A stretch of 43,813 nucleotides of DNA from Nodosilinea sp. LEGE 06152 (GCF_015207525.1 NZ_JADEWR010000029.1:1-43813), one strand, 5' to 3'. Shown: positions 16,204 through 24,376, counted from the stretch's first letter. Numbers and translations: made by a program. The notes: a model not told the origin generated them from the letters alone.

Positions 16204-16243
16204 TGCCTGTGGTCCTATTGCCTGTGGTCTTATTGCCTGTGGT
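16204..16243 (+). repeat. Three tandem 15-bp repeats
   Basis: TGCCTGTGGT occurs at 16204, 16219 and 16234 with CYTAT linkers, an exact 15-bp period. It lies in the 302-bp gap 16092-16393, after the terminator. It is a minor satellite of unknown role, and slippage-prone. Confidence 0.8.
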
Positions 16244-16271
16244 TGAAGGAGTTTGGATTTAGACTGAAACT

Positions 16272-16360
16272 ATAGTCGCCGCTCGTCTGGTTGAGACATT
16301 GTCCAGTTCTACGTTTGAACGTTCATCTGAAGGGTTTGATGCCCTAGACGGCGCGACTAT
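16272..16360. promoter_or_regulatory. Imperfect inverted repeat upstream of cruP
   Basis: ATAGTCGCCGCTCGTCT (16272-16288) is matched in inverse by AGACGGCGCGACTAT (16346-16360), enclosing about 57 bp that contain the dyad GAACGTTC near 16318. It ends 33 bp before the cruP start, so it could be an operator or a 5'-leader structure. Confidence 0.4.
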
Positions 16361-16393
16361 GGCGATAAATTCTCTGACCCCTCAACGCATTCC

Positions 16394-17941
16394 ATGACCC
16401 TGACTGAACAGATGCTCTCTGGCCTACCAGGTCACCCTTTAGCAGGGCTTCAGCGGGCTGACGACCTGTGGCAGCGCTATCGCACCGGCAACTTGCCCAC
16501 ACAGCAGGTCATACACCAGGCCGAAACACCGCTGGAATCGGTAGAGTGGGATGTGGTGATCTGCGGCGGCACCCTGGGCGTGCTGGTGGGAGCGGGGCTG
16601 GCGCAGCGGGGCTGGCGCGTGGCTATTCTTGAGCGCGGCCTGTTGCAGGGGCGCGAGCAAGAGTGGAACATTTCGCGGCGAGAACTGGCGGCGCTGACGG
16701 AGCTGGGCCTGCTAACGGCAGAGGAATTAGAATCTGCGATCGCCTCGGAGTACAACCCCGCCCGCATTCAGTTTGGCGAGGGCGACCCGCTCTGGGTCGA
16801 GGATGTGCTCAACGTTGGGGTTGACCCCAGAGGGCTGCTGGAGCGGCTCAAGGCCAAGTTTCTAGCAGCCGGGGGCAAGCTGTTTGAGCACACCGCCTTC
16901 GACTCGGCCTCGGTGCACCCCAACGGCGTGCGGGTCAAGGCCGACCAGCCTTTCACAACCCGGTTGCTGATCGATGCCATGGGCCACTTTTCGCCCCTGG
17001 TAAGTCAGGCGCGAGGCGCGAGTAAGCCCGATGCGGTGTGCCTGGTGGTGGGCACCTGTGCCGAGGGCTATCCCAAAAACGACACGGGCGATTTGCTGGT
17101 GTCATTTACGCCGCTGCGGCACCAGTGCCAGTACTTTTGGGAGGCGTTTCCGGCCCGAGATGGGCGCACTACCTACATGTTTAGCTATATGGATGCCGAC
17201 CCCCGGCGACTGAGCCTGAGCGAATTTTTTGAAGAGTACTGGACCCTGCTGCCAGAGTATCAGCAGGTGAACCGGTCGGATCTGCGGGTGCAGCGGGCGC
17301 TGTTTGGCTTCTTCCCTTGCTATAAGCAAAGCCCGCTGCGCTACCCCTGGGGGCGCACCCTGGCGGTGGGCGACAGCAGCGGCAGCCAGTCGCCGCTGAG
17401 TTTTGGCGGCTTTGGGGCGATGATTCGCCACCTGGAGCGGTTGGTGAATGGCATTGATGGGGCACTGGGATGCGATCGCCTCGGTGCCACCGCCCTGGGT
17501 GCCCTCCAGCCCTACCAGCCCAACCTGTCGGTGACCTGGCTGTTCCAAAAATCCATGAGCGTAGGCGTGGATCAAAACCTCTCTGAGCAGCACATCAATA
17601 TCCTGCTAACATCCATTTTTGCGGCGATGGCCAAGCTAGGCGAACCCACCCTCAAACCTTTTTTGCAGGATGTGGTGCAGTTTTCGGCCCTGGCCAAAAC
17701 CCTGGCTGTAACATCGATTAACTATCCGGAATTGGTGGCCAAGATTATTCCTCAGGTGGGGGTGGGGGCGTTGGTGAGCTGGCTGGGGCACTACGGCAGC
17801 CTGGCCGGGTACAGCGCTCTGGAACCTCTGGTTCGGGCCTTGGGTCCAGTGTTTGAGTCACTACCCCCGGTTCAGCGATACTATAGCCTTCGTTGGCGAG
17901 ACAGCCTGTTCTATGGCAGCGGTAAGGACTACGACGCCTAA
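16394..17941 (+). CDS. cruP: CruA/CruP-family FAD enzyme (lycopene-cyclase-like), probably CruP
   Basis: The protein has 515 residues. The FAD-binding motif DVVICGGTLGVLVGAGLAQRGW (about 53-74 in segments) and GREQEWNISRRELAALTELGLL are characteristic of the CruA/CruP lycopene-cyclase-related flavoproteins. CruA makes beta/gamma-carotene ends; CruP is a paralogue of similar length to this one that is reported to act in carotenoid-linked redox protection rather than bulk cyclisation. The length (about 515 versus more than 600 for CruA) favours CruP. The stop abuts the start of the SirB1 gene without a gap, giving the operon cruP-sirB1-sdhC. The annotation to CruP rather than CruA is a judgement. 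Confidence 0.65.
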   Translation: MTLTEQMLSGLPGHPLAGLQRADDLWQRYRTGNLPTQQVIHQAETPLESVEWDVVICGGTLGVLVGAGLAQRGWRVAILERGLLQGREQEWNISRRELAALTELGLLTAEELESAIASEYNPARIQFGEGDPLWVEDVLNVGVDPRGLLERLKAKFLAAGGKLFEHTAFDSASVHPNGVRVKADQPFTTRLLIDAMGHFSPLVSQARGASKPDAVCLVVGTCAEGYPKNDTGDLLVSFTPLRHQCQYFWEAFPARDGRTTYMFSYMDADPRRLSLSEFFEEYWTLLPEYQQVNRSDLRVQRALFGFFPCYKQSPLRYPWGRTLAVGDSSGSQSPLSFGGFGAMIRHLERLVNGIDGALGCDRLGATALGALQPYQPNLSVTWLFQKSMSVGVDQNLSEQHINILLTSIFAAMAKLGEPTLKPFLQDVVQFSALAKTLAVTSINYPELVAKIIPQVGVGALVSWLGHYGSLAGYSALEPLVRALGPVFESLPPVQRYYSLRWRDSLFYGSGKDYDA

Positions 17942-18778
17942 ATGACCAATTCTGCACTACCCCGAGAGCGCCTGTATCAAGAGCTGCAGCAGCCGATCGA
18001 TCAGGTGAGTTTGTCCAGGGCAGCCCTATACATTGCCCAAGAAGACTACCCCTACCTGGTGGTTGACGACTACCTGGCCATGCTCGATCGCATGGCCGAT
18101 ACCCTGAGCCAGCGCCTGCCTGAGGCCCCCTACCCGCTCAAAATTATTCGCGCCATCAACGACTACCTGTTTAGTGAGCTAAATTTTCGTGGCAACAGTG
18201 TTGACTACTACGACCCGCGCAACAGCTTTCTCAACGAGGTGCTGGAGCGCCGGGTGGGCATTCCTATTACCCTGTCGCTGGTGTATCTGGAGCTGGCCCG
18301 CCGAATTGGCTTCCCCATGGTGGGGGTGAGCATGCCGGGGCATTTTCTCATTCGCCCCACGGTGGATGACATGGATATTTTTGTTGACCCCTTTCACCGG
18401 GGCGAGATTTTGTTTGAGCAAGACTGCCGCGATCGCCTCAAGCAAATGTTTGGCGATGCCGCCCAGCTCGAACCGCAGCACCTGGCCCCGATCACCCCGG
18501 CCACCTTTCTGGTGCGGATGCTGACCAACCTAAAGATGATTTACTTGCAAAATAGAGATGTACCCAAGGCGCTCGATGCCATTAACCGCATTTTGCTGAT
18601 TCACCCCAAAGCGGCAAACGAATGGCGCGATCGCGGCCTGATTCACTACCAGCAGGGGCAGCTTGACAACGCCCAGCGCGACCTGGAGCGCTACCTATTT
18701 GAGCACCCCGATGCCCCCGATGCCTTTGAAATTCGCCGGGTCATCGAACAAATCGAGAGCGTGCAGGATGAACCATGA
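17942..18778 (+). CDS. SirB1-family protein (transglutaminase-like plus TPR)
   Basis: The protein has 278 residues. Residues about 60-165 contain the SirB1/transglutaminase-like block (INDYLFSELNFRGN, YYDPRNSFLNEVLERRVGIPITLSLVYLELARRIGFPMVGVSMPGHFLIRP read in pieces) with FVDPFHRGE. The C-terminal third (about 190-270) holds tetratricopeptide-like helices (ALDAINRILLIHPKAANEWRDRGLIHYQQGQLDNAQRDLERYLFEHPDAPD in segments). The molecular function of the family is not established. The normal Cys of the transglutaminase triad is not obvious here. The ATG directly follows the upstream stop, and the gene overlaps sdhC by 4 nt (ATGA), so the three genes are translationally linked. Confidence 0.88.
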   Translation: MTNSALPRERLYQELQQPIDQVSLSRAALYIAQEDYPYLVVDDYLAMLDRMADTLSQRLPEAPYPLKIIRAINDYLFSELNFRGNSVDYYDPRNSFLNEVLERRVGIPITLSLVYLELARRIGFPMVGVSMPGHFLIRPTVDDMDIFVDPFHRGEILFEQDCRDRLKQMFGDAAQLEPQHLAPITPATFLVRMLTNLKMIYLQNRDVPKALDAINRILLIHPKAANEWRDRGLIHYQQGQLDNAQRDLERYLFEHPDAPDAFEIRRVIEQIESVQDEP

Positions 18779-19509
18779 CCAACACCCTTAAAGCCCCTAA
18801 CAACCAGGCCGAAACTCCGCCGCCCTCGGCCTCACCGCTGCTGACGTTCTATCGCTCGTCGATCGGCAAAAAACTGATCACCGGATTCACGGGGCTGGCG
18901 CTGGTGACGTTTGTGCTGGTGCATATGGCGGGTAATCTGCTGCTGTTTGTGGGCCGAGATGCCTACAATGCCTACGCCCTGCTGGTGAGTAACTTTCACG
19001 TTGTCTACTACGCCTTTGAGCTGGCGCTAGCGGCGATCGTGCTGCTGCACGCCTGGGTTGGCATCGAGATTTTTTGGCGGCGGCGGCAGGCCCGCCCCGA
19101 GGGCTACAGCGCCTACCAGTCGGCGGGGGGGGCCAGCTATCAAACGCTCAGCTCGCGCACGATGATCATCACTGGCCTGGCGCTGGCGGTATTTTTAGTC
19201 ATTCACCTACGAACGTTTAGGTTTGGCACCTACTACCCGACTGAGCTAGGCGGCGATACCGTGCGCGACCTGGCCCGGTTGGTGATTGAAAAGTTTAATG
19301 AGTGGCCCTACGTGGTGGGCTATACGGTTATTTTGGGGCTGCTGGCCTCTCACCTGCGCCACGGGTTTTGGAGTGCGCTGCAATCGATCGGGCTATTAAA
19401 TCGAGAGATTCGGCCTCTGGCCTACGGCACGAGTGCGGTGGTGGGTGTTGGCATTGCGGCAGGCTTTTTGCTGCTGCCCTGGGCGATCTATTTAGGTTGG
19501 GTGGGCTAG
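18775..19509 (+). CDS. sdhC: Succinate dehydrogenase cytochrome b subunit (type B)
   Basis: This 244-residue integral membrane protein has about five hydrophobic segments. The start FYRSSIGKKLITGFTGLALVTFVLVHMAGNLLLF (in pieces, about 25-58) and VLLHAWVGIEIFWR, IHLRTFRFG and HLRHGFWSALQSIGL carry the histidines that bind haem in type B succinate:quinone reductases (one-chain anchors of B. subtilis/Wolinella type). It would transfer electrons from succinate to quinone together with SdhA (25426-27336 in this window) and an SdhB not present here. Overlap with sirB1 is 4 nt. There is no terminator directly after it; a hairpin repeat lies at 19663-19722. Confidence 0.9.
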   Translation: MTNTLKAPNNQAETPPPSASPLLTFYRSSIGKKLITGFTGLALVTFVLVHMAGNLLLFVGRDAYNAYALLVSNFHVVYYAFELALAAIVLLHAWVGIEIFWRRRQARPEGYSAYQSAGGASYQTLSSRTMIITGLALAVFLVIHLRTFRFGTYYPTELGGDTVRDLARLVIEKFNEWPYVVGYTVILGLLASHLRHGFWSALQSIGLLNREIRPLAYGTSAVVGVGIAAGFLLLPWAIYLGWVG

Positions 19510-19662
19510 GGGCGATCGCACCTGAACCAGCGCAAGTAGGTTGGCTGAAGCGTTAGCAGAACCCAGAAATCCCCATACTGCTGTGCCAGTTTGATGAATT
19601 GAGGGCTGTATTTAATAAGTTGAAGGTGCTGTAAGCTTCACAGCTATGCCAGTTTGCAATTA

Positions 19663-19722
19663 GAAACCGGGTGTCTGCTGCTTGTAGCCCAATATTGGGA
19701 CAAGCAATAGGCACCCGGTTTC
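19663..19722. repeat. Dispersed hairpin repeat (GAAACCGGGTG type)
   Basis: GAAACCGGGTG (19663-19673) and CACCCGGTTTC (19712-19722) are exact inverses. Inside lie further pairing blocks CTTGT/ACAAG and an AATATT centre. It is similar to the AGAAACCCGGTTTCT-type small repeats scattered through cyanobacterial genomes. It lies between convergent genes and could also act as a bidirectional terminator. Confidence 0.65.
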
Positions 19723-19733
19723 TTGCAGAGAAC

Positions 19734-19982
19734 CTACTCAATCAGCAGGATCTTGGTCAGTATCGCCATCCACTGGTTGGGCTGGTCGGTGGGCATGGGC
19801 TCTGACCAGTCGTTGGGGTCGGCGTAGCCCAGGGCGTGGAGGATTTTGATGGTGCGATCGATGCCTGCTAGGCTGCCGTAGAGCATGTGACGCACCCGCT
19901 CTTGACGCGGTTGGGGCTTGCTGAAATTGGCAGGTGGAAGATTTGACGCACCAGATGCGTCAGGCTCAAGATATTCAAACAT
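19734..19982 (-). CDS. Small conserved cyanobacterial protein of unknown function
   Basis: The protein has 82 residues when started at ATG 19982 (MFEYLEPDASGAS...). This start is preferred over an upstream one because CAAGGAAACAG places AGGA at a suitable distance and the extra N-terminal residues do not look like protein. The core RQERVRHMLYGSLAGIDRTIKILHALGYADPNDWSEPMP, read in pieces, looks conserved and globular; WSEP..T..PNQWMAILTK ends it. No function is known to me. A strong sigma-70 type promoter lies at 20211-20239, implying a long structured 5' leader (about 220 nt). Confidence 0.7.
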   Translation of the reverse strand: MFEYLEPDASGASNLPPANFSKPQPRQERVRHMLYGSLAGIDRTIKILHALGYADPNDWSEPMPTDQPNQWMAILTKILLIE

Positions 19983-20204
19983 CGGCTCTGTTTCCTTGTA
20001 GTGGGTACGGAAGAAACAGAACGCGAAAACCCTAGCCACCCGCGCTTGCCGTGCAAACTGAGGGGGCTAGGGTACCATGAGCCTAGCCTCGCAATCTGCT
20101 GGTTAGATTTGCGGGGTTAGCTGTCGGTTGGTGTTGCGAGCACCTTCCGGCAGCGCCAAAGTTTTCGAGTTCTGTGCAAACACCGCTCGGGCCGAACGGC
20201 TTAA
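19983..20204 (-). ncRNA. Long hairpin-rich leader or small RNA
   Basis: From the predicted start near 20204, the minus-strand transcript can fold into several hairpins. These include GGCTAGG/CCTAGCC around 20070-20090, CGCAAATCT with AGATTGCG around 20094-20120, a GGAA-tetraloop stem near 20140-20155, and CTGTTTC/GGAAACAG (19986-20020) just before the ATG. No known riboswitch or SRP/tmRNA/RNase P signature was recognised. It is either a 5' leader with post-transcriptional control or a separate small RNA. Confidence 0.35.
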
Positions 20205-20210
20205 TGGATG

Positions 20211-20239
20211 AGTGTATTGGTACAAAAGCTCCCTGTCAA
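20211..20239 (-). promoter_or_regulatory. Near-consensus sigma-70 promoter
   Basis: On the minus strand there is a perfect TTGACA (20239-20234), then a 17-bp spacer, then TACACT (20216-20211). The predicted start is around 20204. It drives the leader RNA and the small gene 19734-19982. Confidence 0.7.
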
Positions 20240-20284
20240 GCGTGGAGAATAGTACGCTGCTTCGACATATAGACAGACTAGTTC

Positions 20285-20355
20285 TGCCTATCTACCCTCT
20301 AAGAGGGATTAAACTGCGGATAATTTGCCTATCTACCCTTTAGAGGAAATTAGAC
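20285..20355 (+). promoter_or_regulatory. Two 30-bp direct repeats, each with an internal dyad, upstream of the DUF4240 gene
   Basis: The copies start at 20285 and 20326 (41-bp period, close to four helical turns). Both begin TGCCTATCTACCCT and end ATTA(A/G)AC, and carry the dyads CCCTCTAAGAGGG and CCTTTAGAGG. They lie 58-128 bp before the ATG at 20413. Paired dyad sites on the same face of the helix suggest binding by a repressor or activator. Confidence 0.55.
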
Positions 20356-20412
20356 AAACAGGAGCGATCGATTAACTTGTTAGCTAGACAGAACTTACAT
20401 AGGATGCTTGAT

Positions 20413-21057
20413 ATGGCAATTGGCATAGGTAAATTCTGGGCTGCTATTAATACCATTTATAAAGCCGCACTTGATCGTAAAGAGGAAGAGAAAAATGCAG
20501 CGCTTTTGCCACTTGCGAGAGTACTAATATCATTCTCTTTGTCAGAGTTGGAAGAATTTGAGCAGCATTTACACGAAGTCTTGTTTGCTATTGATGGTGA
20601 AGATTTTTTCGACACATCTGGACAAACAAGTGGTGATGGATTTCTTTACTGTCGGTGCTATGTTGTCGCAAAGGGACTTGAGTTCTACAATCATGTTCTT
20701 CAAAATCCCTCTTTGATGCCTGACCAAGAATATGAGCCTCTCCTTTACGTAGCAAGCAATGCGTGGGCAGTGAAAACTGGCAACAAAGCAGATGATTGGC
20801 CATTTGTGTCTAGCATAAGTTATGAAACTGGTTGTAATTCAGCACGTTGGTCAGAATTGAACCCTGTTGAGTTGACACTAGAACAAGTTGCAGAGCAACA
20901 TGAGCTAAACTATCAGCGAGCTTTGTCTTCAGTTGTACATGCTTATCGGAAAGGGTACTTCGAGCAAGTCGTGAAGCTCCTGAAACAATACAGAAGTAGG
21001 CTTTCAGAGCAATTCTCAGATATGTTGCAAGATGCCCAATCACAGCTTAGAACCTAG
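20413..21057 (+). CDS. DUF4240 domain protein
   Basis: The protein has 214 residues from ATG 20413, chosen because AGGA (20401-20404) sits 8 nt upstream; earlier starts are TTG or have no ribosome site. IGKFWAAINTIYKAA begins the DUF4240 domain, and LARVLISFSLSELEEFEQHLHEVLFAID, FFDTSGQTSGDGFLYCRCYVVAKG and LQNPSLMPDQE, read in pieces, follow the family pattern. DUF4240 occurs in scattered bacterial proteins of unknown function, often near toxin/immunity genes. The gene is clearly more AT-rich than the sdh genes around it, suggesting horizontal gain. Two direct repeats upstream may regulate it. Confidence 0.75.
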   Translation: MAIGIGKFWAAINTIYKAALDRKEEEKNAALLPLARVLISFSLSELEEFEQHLHEVLFAIDGEDFFDTSGQTSGDGFLYCRCYVVAKGLEFYNHVLQNPSLMPDQEYEPLLYVASNAWAVKTGNKADDWPFVSSISYETGCNSARWSELNPVELTLEQVAEQHELNYQRALSSVVHAYRKGYFEQVVKLLKQYRSRLSEQFSDMLQDAQSQLRT

Positions 21058-21170
21058 CTAACAATTCGCTGCACTCGACCAAGGCTACGCTGAATCAGGT
21101 TCGTCCAAAGCCGATCTTGGTAGGTGATCTCAAGGCCGTTATGCTGTAAACGTCCCTGGCACTACGTTGG

Positions 21171-21225
21171 CTGAGCGGAGTCGAAGCCAAAGCCCCTCCA
21201 ATATGTCCCCTTCGGCTCCGCTCAG
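21171..21225. repeat. Dispersed inverted repeat (CTGAGCGGAGTCGAAG type)
   Basis: CTGAGCGGAGTCGAAG (21171-21186) and CTTCGGCTCCGCTCAG (21210-21225) are near-exact inverses with a 23-nt loop. Such TGAGCGNAGTCGAAG elements are abundant in cyanobacterial genomes. It may terminate the DUF4240 transcript. Confidence 0.7.
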
Positions 21226-21263
21226 GGGGCAGTTACGTCATACTTTGCTCCTACAGTGCCTAA

Positions 21264-21617
21264 ATGAGCATTATTCGAGAACCAATTATCTTAGACGGTG
21301 ATGGCGGTGCTGATGTGTTTCGGACGAAGGAGGAAGCCGAACGCTTCACTGAGCCAATTGATATTAAGAATGGTGACTATATCGCGTATGACGCCGCAGG
21401 ACGCCTGCTGCACCTTAGCATCAGCCCTGATGGTTTCCGGGGTCAACTCGTGCTACCAGACTCGCCCGAAAACCGAAGCACTGAGCTAGCTGAGGCGCTG
21501 AGGACAAAGCTCCGGCACATTGCGGCGGTACGCGATGTGCCGTTCAACTCGACGCGATTGGATGACTATTCGCTAGACCAACTCGTTCAGATCAGCATGA
21601 ACTACTACACTCGGTGA
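21264..21617 (+). CDS. Hypothetical protein
   Basis: The protein has 117 residues and no family is recognised with confidence. The N-terminal half (REPIILDGDGGADVFRTKEEAERFTEPIDIKNGDYIAYDAAGRLLHL, in pieces) has alternating strands with an acidic patch, similar in feel to small immunity or polymorphic-toxin-associated proteins. The C-terminal half is helical (ELAEALRTKLRHIAAV, LDQLVQISMNYY). The start ATG at 21264 is the first plausible one. It is isolated between two dispersed repeats, in a stretch of small accessory genes. Confidence 0.55.
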   Translation: MSIIREPIILDGDGGADVFRTKEEAERFTEPIDIKNGDYIAYDAAGRLLHLSISPDGFRGQLVLPDSPENRSTELAEALRTKLRHIAAVRDVPFNSTRLDDYSLDQLVQISMNYYTR

Positions 21618-21662
21618 ACTGCGCGGTATGGCAGCTTTAGCCGCAGTGCGATTGCCCGCCCC

Positions 21663-21808
21663 GTAGATTGGGTTGAGTTTGCGAAACCCAACATTTATAG
21701 ACTTGGCAAAGATCAGTGATCGTATGAATAGGAGCGAAATTATACAGTTGAATCATTCTCTTTTGGGTAGTTGGTAATGTTGGGTTTCCTATCGTCAACC
21801 TAACCTAC
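21663..21808. repeat. MITE-like element of about 146 bp
   Basis: The outer arms GTAGATTGGGTTGA (21663-21676) and TCAACCTAACCTAC (21795-21808) pair imperfectly. The inner arms GAAACCCAACATT (21683-21695) and AATGTTGGGTTTC (21776-21788) are exact inverses. This GTAGGTTGGGTTGA..GAAACCCAAC type is common in cyanobacteria. It fills most of the 307-bp gap 21618-21924. Confidence 0.8.
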
Positions 21809-21924
21809 CAAAGAGCAGCGATCGCACTTTATTCGCATTAAGATCTCCAACCCACGGTCATAAGCAAACGCCCCGTTGGAGTTCATTGAAGCTAAAATTG
21901 AGAAGCAAATAACTTGCAAGGCTT

Positions 21925-22209
21925 ATGACTCTGAACTTAGATTTGCCACCCGAACTAGAGCAGTACCTCTTGCAAGAAGCCGAGCAGCAAGGTCTATCGG
22001 TTGAAGCCATGACCCTACAGCTTTTGGCTAACTCGCTTCAACTCAGGCAAAAACACACTGAAGCCGTTGATATGCTCCAGTCCTGGCTTGACGATGAGGA
22101 TGTTGAAGAGCAACAGGAGACAGGTGAGTACTTGGTTCAGGTGCTGGACGAAGATCGGCTCTCTGACCGCAAGTTATTCCCGCTTGAGATGAAAGGGGTT
22201 ACATGGTAA
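21925..22209 (+). CDS. Antitoxin of a VapBC-type toxin-antitoxin pair
   Basis: The protein has 94 residues. The start TLNLDLPPELEQYLLQEAEQQGLSVEAMTLQLLANSLQ, read in pieces, is a ribbon-helix-helix-like DNA-binding segment common in antitoxins. The acidic second half (DEDVEEQQETGEYLVQVLDEDR) would wrap the toxin. It overlaps the PIN-domain gene by 7 nt, the usual TA coupling. Antitoxins of this kind repress their own operon; no operator was picked out upstream, where the MITE-like element ends 116 bp before the start. Confidence 0.75.
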   Translation: MTLNLDLPPELEQYLLQEAEQQGLSVEAMTLQLLANSLQLRQKHTEAVDMLQSWLDDEDVEEQQETGEYLVQVLDEDRLSDRKLFPLEMKGVTW

Positions 22210-22658
22210 GGCGCTTAATTGTATTGGATACAGGACCAATCGGCCTGGTTACCAATCCTAAGCTCTCTTCCCAAGGTATTGCTTGTAACCAGTGGCTTCA
22301 GTCTCATCTCAAGTTGGATAATCACATAATCGTTCCGGAAATTGCTGATTATGAGGTGCGCCGCGAGTTATTGCGAGCCAACAAAAAGAAGGGCCTTACT
22401 CGCCTAGATAGCTTGTGTCAACGACTTGAGTATTTGCCGATTACTACGGCCTCAATGCGGCAGGCAGCTGAACTGTGGGCACAGGCGCGACAACAGGGAC
22501 AGCCAACGGCAGGGGACAAAACCATTGATGGTGACATGATTCTGATTGCTCAAGCTAAGGCTCTGGGAGGCTCAGATGTGGTGATTGCTACAACTAACGT
22601 GGGGCATCTGTCGAGGTTTATTGCAGCCGACTTATGGCAAAACATTCTTCCGACTTAA
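22203..22658 (+). CDS. PIN-domain toxin (VapC-like ribonuclease)
   Basis: The protein has 151 residues. The acidic PIN-domain residues are visible: Asp9 in IVLDTGPIG, Glu46/Glu51 in VPEIADYEVRREL, and Asp109/Asp111 in TIDGDMILIAQA, followed by IATTNVGHLSRF (Asn132). PIN toxins cut specific RNAs, usually tRNA or rRNA sites, when freed from the antitoxin. Close relatives are annotated as type II toxin-antitoxin PIN proteins in cyanobacteria. All catalytic acids appear intact, so the pair may be active. Confidence 0.85.
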   Translation: MVRRLIVLDTGPIGLVTNPKLSSQGIACNQWLQSHLKLDNHIIVPEIADYEVRRELLRANKKKGLTRLDSLCQRLEYLPITTASMRQAAELWAQARQQGQPTAGDKTIDGDMILIAQAKALGGSDVVIATTNVGHLSRFIAADLWQNILPT

Positions 22659-22689
22659 TCGCTACTTAATACCTCTTAGGAAATGCAGT

Positions 22690-23082
22690 ATGGAGCAATT
22701 CACTGGCGGTTGCCTGTGCGGCAACGTCCGACTTGTGGCTACAGGGCCGCCAAATCGGGTTGGCCTTTGTCACTGTCTTGACTGCCGCAAGCATCATGGA
22801 GCCCTTTTTTACGCTGCCGCGATCTTTCCTCAAGATGCAGTCACCATCAGTGGCGAAACCCGCGACTATAACGGGCGGTTTTTCTGCCCTCGCTGTGGCT
22901 CATCCGTTTTTGCGCGTGCCGCAGACGAAATCGAAGTGCACCTGGGCTGCCTAGATGCCCCTGACCAACTGATGCCAACCTACGAAAACTGGACTATCCG
23001 TCGCGAGTCTTGGCTGCCGCCGTTTCCGCTGGCAAAGCGATATGAGCGCGATCGCGACGCCACTAGCCCGATTGAAACGTAG
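22690..23082 (+). CDS. GFA/CENP-V family zinc protein
   Basis: The protein has 130 residues from ATG 22690; a longer upstream frame overlaps vapC and is not protein-like. Zinc-binding cysteines are seen as GCLCGNV (Cys8, Cys10), CHCLDCRK (27, 29, 32) and CPRCGS (66, 69), the full GFA pattern. The family was named after glutathione-dependent formaldehyde-activating enzyme; most members, including short ones like this, have no proven reaction. It is a single gene between vapBC and a Uma2 fragment. Confidence 0.9.
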   Translation: MEQFTGGCLCGNVRLVATGPPNRVGLCHCLDCRKHHGALFYAAAIFPQDAVTISGETRDYNGRFFCPRCGSSVFARAADEIEVHLGCLDAPDQLMPTYENWTIRRESWLPPFPLAKRYERDRDATSPIET

Positions 23083-23184
23083 GTTGCACGATAAGACCTC
23101 CATCTCCAAAGGCCCAGCGGCGGTCATCGAGCCGCTGACCGGCAGCCTATAATCAATGCCATAGAACGGCTTTGGTGCAGAGGT

Positions 23185-23529
23185 ATGATTGCGATCGCGC
23201 CTGTCAAGTCTTTACCCAATGGCTCAGTGGCGACTATCCCAATGAGTTGGGCAGAGTACCAGCAGCTAGCAGCGAGCAGGGATGTCTACAGTACTCCGCG
23301 ACTTAAATATGCCAACAGATACCTGACTCTCAAGATGCCAACCTTTGAGCACGGCCAGCTAGATGCCATTGTTGCCGATCTAATTGTTGCTATTCTCAAC
23401 CAGCAGCTGCGCGATTACGTTCGAACGACGCCCCTCACCCTGCAAATTCCTGAACGAATGTTTATAAATCCTGGTACGTCAACTCTGGGTTTGCCCAACG
23501 GGTTTCTTCTAAAAAATCAGCAAACGTAG
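23185..23529 (+). pseudogene. Truncated Uma2-family gene
   Basis: The N-terminal half of a Uma2 (DUF820) protein is present: MSWAEYQQLAASRD, KYANRYLTLKMPTFEHGQLDAIVADLIVAILNQQ and PLTLQIPE, read in pieces. After about 23455 the frame runs into sequence antisense to the NmrA-like gene and loses the expected RPD..V..nuclease core. Full-length relatives have about 190 residues (compare 28700-29281). It is therefore a 3'-truncated remnant, probably cut off when the neighbouring block was inserted or rearranged. Confidence 0.75.
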
Positions 23530-24376
23530 TTAGCAGGCCAGGAAACTCTGCTCTCAAAGCAGAAACATCCGCCTGATAGCCCTGCTTGCGATACCACTGA
23601 ATTAAATCAAACAGCGACTTGCGAAACAAAAGCAAGAAAATCCAGGGCGGTACTTCTTTGTAAGCCACAGAGCTTCCCTGGGCATTAGCAAATGCTGCCG
23701 CCATTTGTTTGGGGGTTAACACATCTCCAGCCAGCTCAATATCTTTGCCGACATACTCCGAACGGTGCTGCATCACATACGCAGCCACTCGTCCCATATC
23801 TTTTGTTGTAATTAAATGGAGTGGCCTATCGGGTTGAACCGCGAAAGAAAAAGACCCTTTGAGAATAGACGGGCGAGTGTAAGGCTTCCAGAATTCCTCC
23901 ATAAATAAACAAGCACGCAGCATCGTTGTGGGCAAATTTGCCTGTTTGAGAATTTGCTCTACTCGATACTTTTGCTCAATGTGAGCAATACCAGACTTGC
24001 GATCGGCTCCTCCCGCAGAATTATAGACAACGTGGTTAACGTTGGCTTGCTTAGCGGCTTGGGCAATTCGCTGTGCCCTTACCACTTCCTGGGGGTCAGG
24101 CTTAGCCAAATCTGGAGCCAATGCGTGACAGTAAACAGCCGAAACACCTGCAAAAGCGGCTTTCAGTGAAGACTCATCGTCAAGATCGGCTTCAACTAGC
24201 TCGACACCGCTGTTATGTAGTTTGGATAGGGAAGGACGCTCAAGGTCGATTTTGCGGGTAATGGCACGAAGGTCAGTTACCTTTTGTTCGAGCAACCCTT
24301 TAACAGCATTGCTGCCCGTTCCTCCAGTTACACCGATGAGTAGCACTTTACCGATCGCTATTTCTGCACTACCCAT
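23462..24376 (-). CDS. NmrA-like NAD(P)-binding reductase
   Basis: The protein has 304 residues. The dinucleotide-binding loop GVTGGTGSNAV (about 15-25), the LVEADLDDESSLKAAFAGVSAVY segment and NSAGGADRKSG are typical of the atypical SDR / NmrA family. The catalytic YxxxK appears as KYRVEQILK in altered form, so it may be a binding protein or a reductase with another proton donor. The start overlaps the end of the upstream RCCR-like gene by 8 nt, so the two form an operon. Pairing with a bilin-reductase-fold protein suggests related substrates, which is inference. Confidence 0.85.
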   Translation of the reverse strand: MGSAEIAIGKVLLIGVTGGTGSNAVKGLLEQKVTDLRAITRKIDLERPSLSKLHNSGVELVEADLDDESSLKAAFAGVSAVYCHALAPDLAKPDPQEVVRAQRIAQAAKQANVNHVVYNSAGGADRKSGIAHIEQKYRVEQILKQANLPTTMLRACLFMEEFWKPYTRPSILKGSFSFAVQPDRPLHLITTKDMGRVAAYVMQHRSEYVGKDIELAGDVLTPKQMAAAFANAQGSSVAYKEVPPWIFLLLFRKSLFDLIQWYRKQGYQADVSALRAEFPGLLTTFADFLEETRWANPELTYQDL

